Shown here in pieces: positions 11,201-20,759 of a stretch of DNA of 64,000 bases. The stretch covers positions 1,612,001 to 1,676,000 of the forward strand of contig JAZAYU010000081.1 of NCBI GenBank assembly GCA_038501625.1, in the 5' to 3' direction. A program made the position numbers and the translations under genes. Position 1 is the stretch's first letter. The number at the start of each line of letters is the position of its first letter. Source of the DNA: Corbicula japonica (Eukaryota > Mollusca > Bivalvia > Venerida > Cyrenidae). The notes below the pieces were generated by a model. It did no database searches. It worked only from the letters and a program-made list of their open reading frames with translations, and was not told the origin of the DNA.

Positions 11201-13137
11201 CTGCTTTGGTCATGTTGCCTACCCCGTTTATCCAGTTTATCTTTAGGATTAATGTTTGCAGTATCCCTGCTTTGATTCTGTCTTCCGTTCAAGTTGTTAC
11301 TTGTAGGTTTTTGGGATTTTCCATTGACAGCTGCATTCTGTAAGGGTTCTTCTGGGTTTTTGAAGTAAATGTTAGGTCCTGATAACGCAAGATGGAGATT
11401 ATTCAACGGTACTTCAATATTTCCAAGTACAGGATGTGGTACTGAAATTCTTTCATTCTGAGTAATCTTAGTTTCATTGTATTTCATATCCGTGGTACTT
11501 GAGTTAGTACTTTCAACGTTATGATTAATGGTTTGATCATTTCTTTGAGTATGTGTATCTTTAACTTTAACTGGGTTTTTCTGAGTTTCATATTTATCAT
11601 CTACATCAAGATTATCCATTTTATCTAATTGTTTATCAATTTGTTTAAGAATATAATTGGTGACCTTGCTGTGTATTGCAGATAAAAGCTCACTATGATC
11701 GTTTTTTGGCTGATATGATTGGTTCTCACTTTGCAAGTCATTGTTTGTGTCTTTACCCTTAATTTTGTGTTCCAAAAGCTCGATCTTTTTCAGATAGGTT
11801 TTCATGGTTCTTTCAAGTTCTTCGTTCTTGGCTTCTAGTTGTTTGATATAGATTTCCTGTTTCGTGGAGTGTTGAATACTATCTTTCATCTCCTTTTCTT
11901 TTAATTTCAATTCATTTTCAAGTTTTCTTAATTGAGATTCTTTTTGTTTCAAGTTTTTAAGAGTCATTTCATTCAGGTTTTCGATGCTGATATCTGTCTG
12001 AATACATTTATGCAGATCTCTTTTTGTCTTCTCTGCAATCCTGTCTTTTCCCTGACTGGAGATATCAATTTGATCTTCTATCCCTATACAAGCTACGCAC
12101 AGTGTGTCTTCTTCTTCATTGGCCAAGCAAGTCTGGTGACACAGGTTGTTACATCTGTCACATACTGTCTCATCATCCTGGCTAATGGCTCGGTCACATA
12201 CACCGCACGCCAGTATTTCACATTCTTCAGTGAGGATTTCTTTTGCATTCGAGTGCACTGACATCGGATGACATTTTGGAATAACGAGTGCATTATTGGA
12301 CAACACGTCAATATGCTTTGGATTAACAACAGTTTTTGTAGGTGGTTCAATTGATTTTACAGTCTTCTTAGGTATCGTCTGTTCAGTATGTTTATCACTC
12401 CTATATTGTACTTTCAAGTTTGGACAACTATCACATTTATATTTAAGTGCTTTGTTATCTTCATATTCAGTGATGTCTTTTTCAGTCATTTTGATGCAAC
12501 GGTAGTGCGCCCATCTATCGCAGTAAGAACACAATATGCTTCTTGTTCTGCAATTCTTTGAACATTTAATGCATTTGATGTTTTCATCTGTTTGTGATTG
12601 TGAAACCAAATCCGATGAATAGCTACTTGGATTGCTTTCATTCAGTACTTTTCGGATCTCATTTGCTAGTACATTGTTTATTGAGTTGATATCAATGGGA
12701 TTACCATCTAGTTTGGCAGAACTAAAGATTTTCTGAATTTCATGTATATCCTTCTGTATGAATTCTTCAGCTCCATTACCGTTTACCATGCATCTGGAAG
12801 TTGTTGTGTATATGTTCACTGTGTACTTAGACTCAGTTTTTACTAGATATTGTACTACATTGCGTCCACTTTTGTCCTTAACTTCAGTTATGAGAAAAGT
12901 ACCCTTATAAAAGTTATTATAATATACAAGTGTTGCCTCTTTCAGTAACTCAAAAGTTGTTGCATCTGCAGTTATAACTATCCCCCCACCTTTGTACACT
13001 ATGTCTAATGCTTCTGGTCTTTTTGTGGCTTCTAACTTTTTTGCTAGTGCTTTATCAATATTGAGGAAATAATCTACACTGTCTTTCTTGCATGACATAT
13101 CAATTTGATTTTGCTTGATCTTCCTAGTCAGTGCCAT
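11155..13137 (-). CDS. LINE C ORF1: PHD-finger RNA-binding/chaperone-type protein
   Basis: A 660-residue ORF with two PHD-like zinc modules. The first has ligands C189, C192, C203, C206, H211, C214, C235 and C238. The second has C311, C314, C326, C329, H334, C337, C347 and C350. A highly charged heptad-rich coiled coil spans about 385-460, and the tail is polar and asparagine-rich (about 465-650). No esterase or CCHC knuckle is visible. PHD fingers in ORF1 are known from CR1-like non-LTR elements, where they are thought to tether the ribonucleoprotein to chromatin or RNA. The start at 13135-13137 gives MALTRKIK, and the ORF has no internal stops. It overlaps ORF2 by 46 bp. Confidence 0.9.
   Translation of the reverse strand: MALTRKIKQNQIDMSCKKDSVDYFLNIDKALAKKLEATKRPEALDIVYKGGGIVITADATTFELLKEATLVYYNNFYKGTFLITEVKDKSGRNVVQYLVKTESKYTVNIYTTTSRCMVNGNGAEEFIQKDIHEIQKIFSSAKLDGNPIDINSINNVLANEIRKVLNESNPSSYSSDLVSQSQTDENIKCIKCSKNCRTRSILCSYCDRWAHYRCIKMTEKDITEYEDNKALKYKCDSCPNLKVQYRSDKHTEQTIPKKTVKSIEPPTKTVVNPKHIDVLSNNALVIPKCHPMSVHSNAKEILTEECEILACGVCDRAISQDDETVCDRCNNLCHQTCLANEEEDTLCVACIGIEDQIDISSQGKDRIAEKTKRDLHKCIQTDISIENLNEMTLKNLKQKESQLRKLENELKLKEKEMKDSIQHSTKQEIYIKQLEAKNEELERTMKTYLKKIELLEHKIKGKDTNNDLQSENQSYQPKNDHSELLSAIHSKVTNYILKQIDKQLDKMDNLDVDDKYETQKNPVKVKDTHTQRNDQTINHNVESTNSSTTDMKYNETKITQNERISVPHPVLGNIEVPLNNLHLALSGPNIYFKNPEEPLQNAAVNGKSQKPTSNNLNGRQNQSRDTANINPKDKLDKRGRQHDQSRCPFLGVNQTNRNQT
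11188..11194 (-). promoter_or_regulatory. Candidate -1 ribosomal frameshift heptamer T_TTT_TTA
   Basis: On the minus strand the ORF1 codons are CCT TTT TTA GGG, so T TTT TTA is a textbook X XXY YYZ slippery site in the ORF1 reading frame. A one-base backward slip leads into AGG GGT GAA, which is the ORF2 frame. It sits 10 codons before the ORF1 stop and a few bases after the ORF2 ATG. Whether a downstream stimulatory structure exists was not determined. Confidence 0.55.
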
Positions 13138-13560
13138 GATTACTTACTTATAGTCACGTGGTCTAGGTAGTACCATAGGGATGCACTAATTTCCCGGCAA
13201 TTTATCAAGTTTTTCTACATAACATTCATTTTAATAAGATTCACATAAATACTTTGCAAATTGGTGGATTGATTTACAGAACCAGGTTGACAGAGCCCCA
13301 GCAATCGAACAATCACTTTCCAGATTTCTATAAAATTCAATATGGCTGCCGCTTTGTGTCCGTCCCGCGCGCACACTTACAGCTATTTTACACAGTAAAA
13401 TCACTATAAAACGGTCTTAAACCTCCTTAAAACCCATAAAACTTAAATATCAGATGCTTAAAACTATCTTCTAATGTTAAAATGTTAAAAACACTGTTAA
13501 AAACACTTAAAAAAATAAAATCATATCGCCCTTCTCCAGAACACGTCCGCCTTCACCAGT
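13138..13560 (-). other. LINE C 5' UTR/promoter region
   Basis: Noncoding sequence upstream of ORF1 on the minus strand. It includes a short GC-rich stretch (GCCGCTTTGTGTCCGTCCC on the plus strand, near 13345) in otherwise AT-rich DNA. LINE promoters are normally internal and in this position, but no specific element can be named. Confidence 0.5.
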
Positions 13561-13581
13561 TGACCTTCATCAATAACTAAA

Positions 13582-15810
13582 TTGGTGTGGGATAAGAATA
13601 AGGCTACGGACTTCAAAAATAAACTATTAAATGATAATGAGGCTATATGTCATATGACTGTTATTGTAAGCAGTGAACCGATTGATAATATTGTTGAGGA
13701 TTTTTCTAACCTTTTGTATTCAACCGCGACCGACATTTTCGGTAAACCCGTCTCTCAAAACAAACATAGCAAAACAAACAGAGGTGCAAATAAATGGTTT
13801 GATAGAAATTGTGTCGATGCAAAACGTGAATTTAAAAAAGCAAGAAATACTTTTAACCGGTCGAAAAATGATGAAACTCGGCAGGTTTTTATTAATGCCA
13901 GAACGCGATATAATAAAGTGAAGAAAAAAGCAAAACGAAAACACAAAATAGAGGAAGGTATATATATGGATAATTTATCGCGATCGGATCCCCGAAATTT
14001 CTGGAAAAAAATTAAGCGGTCAAAGAAGACATCTAATATTCAACCAGATTCTCTCACTATTAGCGATCTTTTTGAACATTTTCGAACATTATATGGAAAC
14101 AACAATACTGATTCCGAAAATATACAAACCGTTAACAATGATTCCACACAAAACGATATTGATTATAATAATCTAGATTTACCTTTTACAGAAGAAGAAC
14201 TGAAATCGGCTGTTTTCGCACAAAAGAACAATAAAAGTCCTGGCAACGATGACATTACCGGCGAAATTATAAAAGCGGCCTATGAAATTATATCACCGTT
14301 TTTACTTAATCTTTATAATAGAATGTTTCACACGGGAGAGTACCCAGTCTCTTGGGGCGAAGGTATTATCTCCCCTATATTCAAAAAAGGTGATATTAAT
14401 GATGCAAAAAATTACAGGGGTGTAACTCTCATAAATATTCTGGCAAAGATTTACTCACAACTTCTTTTGAATAGGTTCTCAAAACTGTCACATATAACAG
14501 ATTACCAGTTTGGTTTCCAAAAAGGTAAATCTATTACAGACTGCATATTCATCTTAAATTCAGTTATATCAAAGGTACTCGACTCCGGTCAAAGGCTTTA
14601 CTGCATTTTTATAGACTACGAACAATGTTTTGATAAAATTGACCGATCTCTCTTGTGGCAAAAACTTAACTCGGAAAACATAAGCTGCAAACTAGTAAGG
14701 GCAATAAAATCAATGTATCAAACAGTAAAATCTTGTGTTCGCTTTAACGCAAATAAATCTGATTTCTTCAGCTCTAATATCGGCTTGAAACAGGGAGACC
14801 CGAGTTCCCCATTACTTTTCATGCTCTTCGTTAACGACATTAATGAATGTATAACGTCTGACCTAAATGGTATGTTCACTATTGATGAATTGAAATTATT
14901 TTTATTACTTTATGCTGACGACCAGGTTCTTTTCGCAAAATCGCCGGAAACGTTACAACACATGTTAAATGACATTCAACAGTACTGTAATATTTGGGGT
15001 CTTAAGATTAATTCTTCAAAAACAAAAGCGATGATATTTGAAAAAGGAAGACACACTACTTATAATTTCTATATAAATAATACACAGATTGAACTAGTCA
15101 ACTCATTCAAATACCTAGGAATGACGTTTTTCAAAAATGGTAATTGGGCGAGAAGCCAAAAAACAATTGCACAACATGCATCCATTGCTTTACATAACTT
15201 ATTTGGTATTTTTCATAACGTAGAATTACATATGTCGCAAAAGATTAAAATGTTTGACACATTAATAACGTCCATTTTAAATTTCGGAGCGGAGATCTGG
15301 GGTAACCACCCGGCTAATGACATTGAACTAATCCATACAAAATTTTTACGACGAATTCTTTGTGTTAAAAAGTCAACTCATCTTTCAGCATTATACGGTG
15401 AAACTGGTAGATTCCCATTAGCAGTTAAAAGAAAAATATTGATGTTAAAATACTGGTCAAAAATTTGCAGACAAGATAATAATTCATTACCTAAAAGAAC
15501 ATATTTATTGATAAAAGACGATGCTGACGCAAACAGAACTTACAACGGAAAGAACTGGGCCTATCAAATAAAAAATATTTTAGACAACCACGGTTTATCA
15601 TACATCTGGAATAATCAAAGCGTTACTAACATACAATTTGAACTGATAAAATCTCGCATCCTCGACAATTACAAACAAACTTGGTATTCTACGATTAATA
15701 ATTCCAGCAAACTAGACGCATATTCCCTATTTAAACACGAATTTGAGTTTGAAAAATATCTACAAATTATACCAGACGGAAAATTTAAAGTTGCGCTCAC
15801 TAAATTTTGA
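13582..15810 (+). pseudogene. LINE B reverse transcriptase (C-terminal part of ORF2)
   Basis: An open frame of 742 codons counted from TTG, but this is not a real start. The frame enters from the interrupted endonuclease side, with a TGA at 13561. Reverse transcriptase motifs are complete: FKKGDINDAKNYRGVTL at 267-283, FIDYEQCFD at 343-351, GLKQGDPSSPLLF at 401-413 and YADD at 444-447. The C-terminal region is typical of non-LTR polymerases, for example SILNFGAEIWG near 573. A TGA at 15808-15810 ends the frame, although homologous sequence goes on. The copy therefore has a nonsense change as well as the LINE C insertion. Confidence 0.88.
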
Positions 15811-16090
15811 ATTTCATCACATACTTTAAGAATTGAAACTGAACGTTATGAAAATTTATCCCGAGAAGAAACTATGTAGATACTGTAATATGCAACAAAT
15901 AGAATCTGAGTTTCACTTCCTGTTAGTATGTCCATATTATCGTGAAATAAGAAGTAAATACCTGAAACCATATTACAATCATTGGCCGACTATAAACAAA
16001 TTTGAACAACTCATGTCCACAACAACACCCAAAATTCTTTTTAATTTAGCTAAATACATATACTTTGCAAATTTAAAAAGAAATGTGTAA
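15811..16090 (+). pseudogene. LINE B ORF2 tail with zinc knuckle, frameshifted
   Basis: After the premature TGA the same frame gives SSHTLRIETERYEN. A one-base shift then moves the protein into the frame that reads KKLCRYCNMQ and ends at the TAA of 16088-16090. The knuckle ligands CRYC, H and C are intact and match in kind those of LINE C. Confidence 0.8.
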
Positions 16091-16187
16091 TTTCCATTCT
16101 CTTTTTTTTCACCGTTTCATTATAGCTATTATCTTTTAAACAACATGTTATCTTCAACGCTTTTATATTCAGATATGTGTTATCTTT

Positions 16188-16337
16188 GATAATATTAACT
16201 ATTAATATTAATCCTGTTAACTACTATATGTGACACCATATTGTATGTTATCCAACAACTTTGATAATATTAACTATTAATATTAATCCTGTTAACTACT
16301 ATATGTGACACCATATTGTATGTTATCCAACATCATT
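16188..16337 (+). repeat. 75-bp direct duplication in the LINE B 3' UTR
   Basis: Two copies of a segment starting GATAATATTAACTATTAATA, at 16188-16262 and 16263-16337, are identical by eye except at their last bases. Confidence 0.85.
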
Positions 16338-16477
16338 ACCGTACTTTACGTATTGAACATTGTTTCGCTCTTCTGTAAACTATGTCCCCATTGTGCTATT
16401 TACATGTATTGTATTGTATTGTTATAAGCATCGTTTGATGTTTTATACAAATAAACTTTTCGTATCGTATCGTATCG

Positions 16478-16487
16478 TATTAGATAC
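16478..16487. repeat. Target site duplication, right copy (LINE B in LINE A)
   Basis: TATTAGATAC, the partner of 7188-7197. It follows the CGTAT tail and is continuous with LINE A coding sequence. Confidence 0.8.
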
Positions 16488-17330
16488 GCGATTGCGGAAA
16501 TGGGCTGAAAGCAATAATTTACTTTCTGACTATCAATTAGGATTTAGAAAAGACAAAAGCACAATTAATTGTATATTGTATTAATATCAATAATAAACAA
16601 GATAATTAAACATGAGAAAATGAAACTTTATGTATCAATGATCGATTTTCGTAATTGTTTTGATATGCTCTATAGAAATGGTATTTGGTATAAACTTATT
16701 GTTCAGGGAGTCTAGAATAGTTTAGATATTGCGAAGTATATACTTGAGTGTAAAGGCTTGTGTTAAAAGTAATGGTGCTTTATCAGAGAATTTTGACACA
16801 TATATGGGTGTTAAACAGTGTGAGCCCCTATCACCTTTGTTGTTTATTTTCTTTGTTAATGAAATATATGAATCTTTAAATAGTGCTGATGTACCTTGCT
16901 TTACTTTGGATGAAATGCAGATTTTCTTATTTCACCTATTTTATTTTGGATCAGAGATCTGGGGATTTCATAAAGCCCCTAACATTGAACGAGTACACTG
17001 GAAATTCTTAAAACAACTATTAGGTGTTAAAGTTCAAACTACAAATTCTGCAGTATTTGGTGAATTTGGAAGATTCCCATTTGAAATATTACGTGAAGTA
17101 AGAATTGTTAAATATTGGTATCGAATATTACAGTTACCAGATTTATTTGTTTATTAAATGTTGTTTTTAAAGGATGTAAATGGTATACATATAAACAGCT
17201 TGTTCATAAATTTGAAATCTATGTTGAAAGAATTATGTTTTTCATATCTGTGTAATAAGGTTAACATAGAATCAATAGAAATTCACACAAATATCCTATA
17301 CAACATTCATATACATTTTCAACTCAGCGA
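16488..17330 (+). pseudogene. LINE A, right part (decayed reverse transcriptase)
   Basis: Coding fragments continue the left part at 6990-7197: RLRKWAESNNLLSDYQLGF, then a frameshift, then KLYVSMIDFRNCFDMLY with the FxDxxxxFD box, then MGVKQCEPLSPLLF, where the normal KQGEP glycine has become cysteine. At about 16925 FTLDEMQIFLF jumps straight to FGSEIWGFHKAPNIE. This deletes the YADD block and the segment after it. A TAA at 17155-17157 and further stops follow. The element is plainly dead and older than LINE B and LINE C, which lie within it. Confidence 0.82.
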
Positions 17331-17440
17331 CACCTCAACTTGGTGTCTATATTAAATTCTCTTGTAAGCTAGGATACCTGCTTACTGTATTAGCAGGAGG
17401 TTGCTAAGTTTAAAAACAAGATGGTTGTTCAGTTGAGCAC

Positions 17441-17863
17441 TTGTGTCGCCCTCTGGTACATTTTCAGAATAAAAAATCCAAGTACAAATAGAGGCATAAC
17501 TCCATCAAATGAGGCATTGACCTAAAGAATTTGGCATCATCATCACCGTGTTGTCATAAGCAACATAATTTAAAAGTTTGATGAAGAAATATTAAGAAAT
17601 GGCAAAGTTATACGTTAAGTTTTGATGTCAAATTCCAAGTACAAAAAGGGGAATAACTCCATCAAATGTGACCTTTAGCTCAATGATTTGGCATCATCAT
17701 GACCTTGTTGTCATAAGAAATTAAATTTGAAAGTTTCATGAAGAAATATTAAGATATGGCAGAGTTATAGCAAACGTTAAGTTTTCGTGACGGACGGACT
17801 GACCATAGGACGGACGACAACGCGATTCCTATGTATCGCCTTTTCTTCGAAAGGGCGACACAA
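17441..17863. mobile_element. TIR element with TTGTGTCGCCCT ends
   Basis: A 423-bp non-autonomous element with perfect 12-bp terminal inverted repeats, TTGTGTCGCCCT at 17441 and AGGGCGACACAA at 17852-17863. The interior consists of two direct repeats of about 157 bp, starting at 17478 and 17635 with CCAAGTACAAA. Each contains CATAACTCCATCAAATG-type text and GGCATCATCATGACC-type text. A target duplication is not obvious. Related ends occur at 19184, 20749 and 48996. Confidence 0.8.
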
Positions 17864-18328
17864 AAATGAATAACCACTGAACGCTTTTGTTGACGGACGG
17901 TGATCTTTTCCAATTTGATTTAATAATATGATTAACCTCTAACGATTAAGGGAATTCGATAACGGAGTTCGGTAGATAACATGATCATTGCTCGTCGTGG
18001 TCTTCCTTGATCCACAAAATGCAATAATATCATAGCAAGCCATACTCGATTTTCCAGAGTAAATTTTAAAATTGGAATATTGTAAATAAACAAATGTTGA
18101 AAATTGTTTCATATAAGTAGTTAAACTTTGTGCTGCAAAGCACGATTAAATAATGTAAACGTTGCAAGCAATGTGTATAACGAAATACAGGCTCGCATAC
18201 CGAGTTCAGCGATACGAGTACCATCTGTCAGGATTCAGACGGGTTGTAGCCCAGACTGGAAATCTGGGTGCCGTTTCGTCAACGGTCTTGTGACCAATTA
18301 TTGATTAAACGTATCGAAAATTTCGACC
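17864..18328. other. Noncoding, nothing recognised
   Basis: AT-rich sequence without coding potential or a recognisable repeat, apart from a slightly GC-richer patch at about 18190-18300. Confidence 0.5.
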
Positions 18329-18383
18329 GGAGACCAGTCTCCATTTCAGCCAGCCAGATGCTTGAGATCTCAGTCTGGTCTCC
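18329..18383. repeat. GGAGACCAGTCT hairpin, short copy
   Basis: GGAGACCAGTCT at 18329 pairs with AGTCTGGTCTCC ending at 18383. The interior ATTTCAGCCAGCCAGATGCT relates it to the longer hairpin at 23320 and the half copy near 37915. Confidence 0.7.
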
Positions 18384-18787
18384 ATTCTGTTAAATAATTG
18401 TGCTCCCGATCCAGATCTATGTTTAATCACGATAATGTCTTGAAGCATTTTTTTTAATCCAGCCAGTGTCGCGGGCCATTTATTGCATCAGAGGCAGATC
18501 CAGAGAGTTCAATTGGGTTGCTCGAATCCCCTTTTGGGCAGCAATGTTTAATTTTCATGGCGATTCATCAAAAAGGTTGTAAATTATCAAGTAACTACCT
18601 AAAGACTGCCTCAAACGAACCTGTGTCGTTCTTCTATTCTTAACATGTTTGCTTTCAAACTGTTTTGGGTACAATATTTCTACAAACCTACCTTTTGATG
18701 CTGATCAGCTGATGCCTTCCCTCCCTTTATCTCCGAATTGTGAAACTTTCAGTATAGTTCTTGTTACTGTCCTTGATTTCTTTGTTA

Positions 18788-18849
18788 ACAATTCACAGGC
18801 GGCCTTCATTGAATGTTACAAGCATACCTGAAGGCCACCTGTGAATTGT
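18788..18849. repeat. 62-bp hairpin
   Basis: The arms ACAATTCACAGGCGGCCTTC and GAAGGCCACCTGTGAATTGT are almost perfectly complementary, with a loop of about 20 bp. It is unrelated to the GGAGACC hairpin by sequence, and no gene lies next to it. Confidence 0.7.
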
Positions 18850-19298
18850 CATTCTGGAAGAAAAAAAATCTTCATTCCATCAAACAGTAATATATCTTTT
18901 AACACGAAAAAAAACGGTCTGTGAATAACTGTTACAGATGTCAAAATGTTTTTATACGTATGCGTAATACTTTGTTGTTGTTTCTGATCTGTCCCAGGTA
19001 TTTCCATTGGCATTGCTTGTAGTATTATCATCAGGTTTATGGTTCATTACTGAACGTAATGTCTTCTGAATATTAGTTATGCTTACAATAATTGAAACTT
19101 TCAAATATCGGTTATTCTTTTCAGTATACTTAATTTTCTTTCTGACTTTATTTAAACTAGAATGTTGTGTTCCGCGGAACACATGTGTCGCCTGCATGGA
19201 AAAAGTTGAAATGTGGGCCTATGTTTAATCATATATAATAAAAATATTTTATTTAAGTTGATTTCAATACTACACCACAGAACACATGTGTCATCTAA

Positions 19299-20258
19299 AT
19301 TGCATTTAAAAGGGGGAATAACTAAAATAATGGTGAAACCTGAGTTATCATCTTCAAAAATTAGTTTGTAAACGCAGATGAGTTATTCAAAGTATTATGT
19401 GAATTAATTGAACAAGTACTTTCCATTTTACAGGCAACACTAAGTTTCATGTTGAAGTTGCATTTGAAAGGGACATAACTCATAAAATATTGAAACTGGA
19501 GTTATCATTCTTGTCGTTAAAGATGGCATTGTTCATGATGATAATATATTCCAAGTATGAAGTGAATATGACAAGCACTTTCAAAATTAAAGTCGACATT
19601 AAGTTTCATGTAAAAGTTGCATTTGAAAGGGGCATAACTCAAAAAAAATTAAAATTGGAATTATCATTCTTGTCGTCACAGATGGCATTGTTCATGTTGA
19701 TGATATATTCCAAGTACGAAGTGAATAGGACAAGTACTTTCAAAGTTATGGGCAACATTAAGTTTCAGGTTAAAGTTGCATTTGAAAGAGGCATAACTCA
19801 AACATTATTGAAACTGGAGTTATTATTCTTGTCGTCACAGATGGCATTGTTCATGCTGATGATATATTCCAAGTATGAAGTGAATAGGACAAGTACTTTC
19901 AAAGTTATAGGCAACATTAAGTTTCAGGTTAAAGTTGCATTTTCAAGGGGCATAACTCAAAAAAATATTGAAACTGGAGTTTTCATTCTTGTCGTCACAG
20001 ATGGCATTGTTCATGTTGATGATATATTCCAAGTATGAAGTGAATAGGTTAAGTACTTTCAAAGTTATTGGCAACATTAAGTTTCAGGTTAAAGTTGCAT
20101 TTGAAAGGGGCATAACTCAAAAAATATTGAAACTGGAGTTATCATTCTTGTCACCACAGATGGCGTTGTTCGTGCTGATTATATATTCCAAGTATGAAGT
20201 GAATAGGACAAGTACTTTCAAAGTTATAGGCAACATTAAGTTTCAGGTTAAAGTTGGG
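19299..20258. repeat. 159-bp tandem repeat, about 6 units
   Basis: Units begin GTTGCATTTGAAAGG near 19457, 19616, 19775, 19934 and 20094, with a diverged first unit at 19299. The spacing is 159 bp (160 once). Because 159 is 53 codons, apparent ORFs at 19490-20038 and 19968-20267 run through the array. They repeat LELSFLSSQMALFML-like text and are not genes. Confidence 0.92.
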
Positions 20259-20266
20259 GGACTATA

Positions 20267-20418
20267 AGTATCATGCACGAGTGTGAGGTGAAGATGGAAA
20301 AATCTGTCACCGAGGGTTAACTGTTTTGCGGGAACGAGTCTCTGCCGAGTTCCCGCCAAAACAGTTCACCCGAGGCGACAGATTTTTCTATCTTTACCGA
20401 ATGTCTCATGCAAGATAC
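20267..20418. repeat. About 150-bp imperfect palindrome
   Basis: AGTATCATGCACGAG and GAAAAATCTGTC on the left pair with GACAGATTTTTC and CTCATGCAAGATACT on the right. They are joined by CTGTTTTGCGGGAAC and GTTCCCGCCAAAACAG around a small loop at about 20336-20348. This is a hairpin MITE inserted in the larger TIR element. Confidence 0.75.
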
Positions 20419-20759
20419 TTTTTCTTGCACACCTTTTATTATTTATAACATTTCTGTGTATGTAGACAAACTAATTTATTTTCCTTATGTTGAAATATTG
20501 ACATTAACGTAAACCTTTTTTTATAATGACGTCACTAACTTGAATATATTACGTCAGATACTTGAAGGCGTCATGTCACTCACGTGACTCATTCTACATG
20601 GGGGGTGTAGGATCGAAATTTCCTACATGGGTGAAAACACCGGATGACCTGATCTATTATGCAAGAATACCGGACGACGGCACCGACGACGACGACGACG
20701 CCGGACAAATAGGATCCCTATGTGTCTACCTGCTATCGCAGGCGACACAATAAAATGTA

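Larger units (their letters stand above)
7443..13560 (-). mobile_element. LINE C, apparently full-length PHD-type non-LTR retrotransposon
   Basis: An about 6.1-kb element in reverse orientation, inserted into LINE B. From its 5' end (right) it has a 5' UTR at about 13138-13560, ORF1 at 11155-13137, ORF2 at 7625-11200 and a short 3' UTR. The 3' UTR includes an 18-bp direct duplication (7567-7602) and perhaps ends in the GAA-rich run at about 7446-7456 (read on the minus strand). Both ORFs are open over their whole length, which suggests a young and possibly competent copy. ORF1 PHD fingers together with an APE-type endonuclease fit the CR1-like branch, in which PHD-bearing ORF1 proteins are known. 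I did not find a convincing target duplication. The exact boundaries are inferred from where the LINE B coding sequence stops and restarts. Confidence 0.85.
13561..16480 (+). mobile_element. LINE B, right part (linker, reverse transcriptase, 3' end)
   Basis: Continuation of the 5'-truncated LINE B after the LINE C insertion. It contains the reverse transcriptase ORF, a broken zinc-knuckle tail, a 3' UTR with a 75-bp duplication, an AATAAA signal at 16450-16455 and a terminal (CGTAT)4 run at 16461-16480. The terminal short repeat takes the place of a poly(A) tail. The right target duplication follows at 16478-16487. Confidence 0.88.
19184..20750. mobile_element. TIR element carrying a 159-bp tandem array
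   Basis: The ends TGTGTCGCCTGC (19184-19195) and GCAGGCGACACA (20738-20749) are exact inverted repeats. The interior holds a six-unit 159-bp array, a 150-bp palindrome and a GACGACGAC run (about 20676-20702). Just outside the left end is the perfect palindrome GTTCCGCGGAAC. No transposase is present, so it is non-autonomous. The composite nature (array plus nested palindrome) suggests later insertion of the palindrome. Confidence 0.7.
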
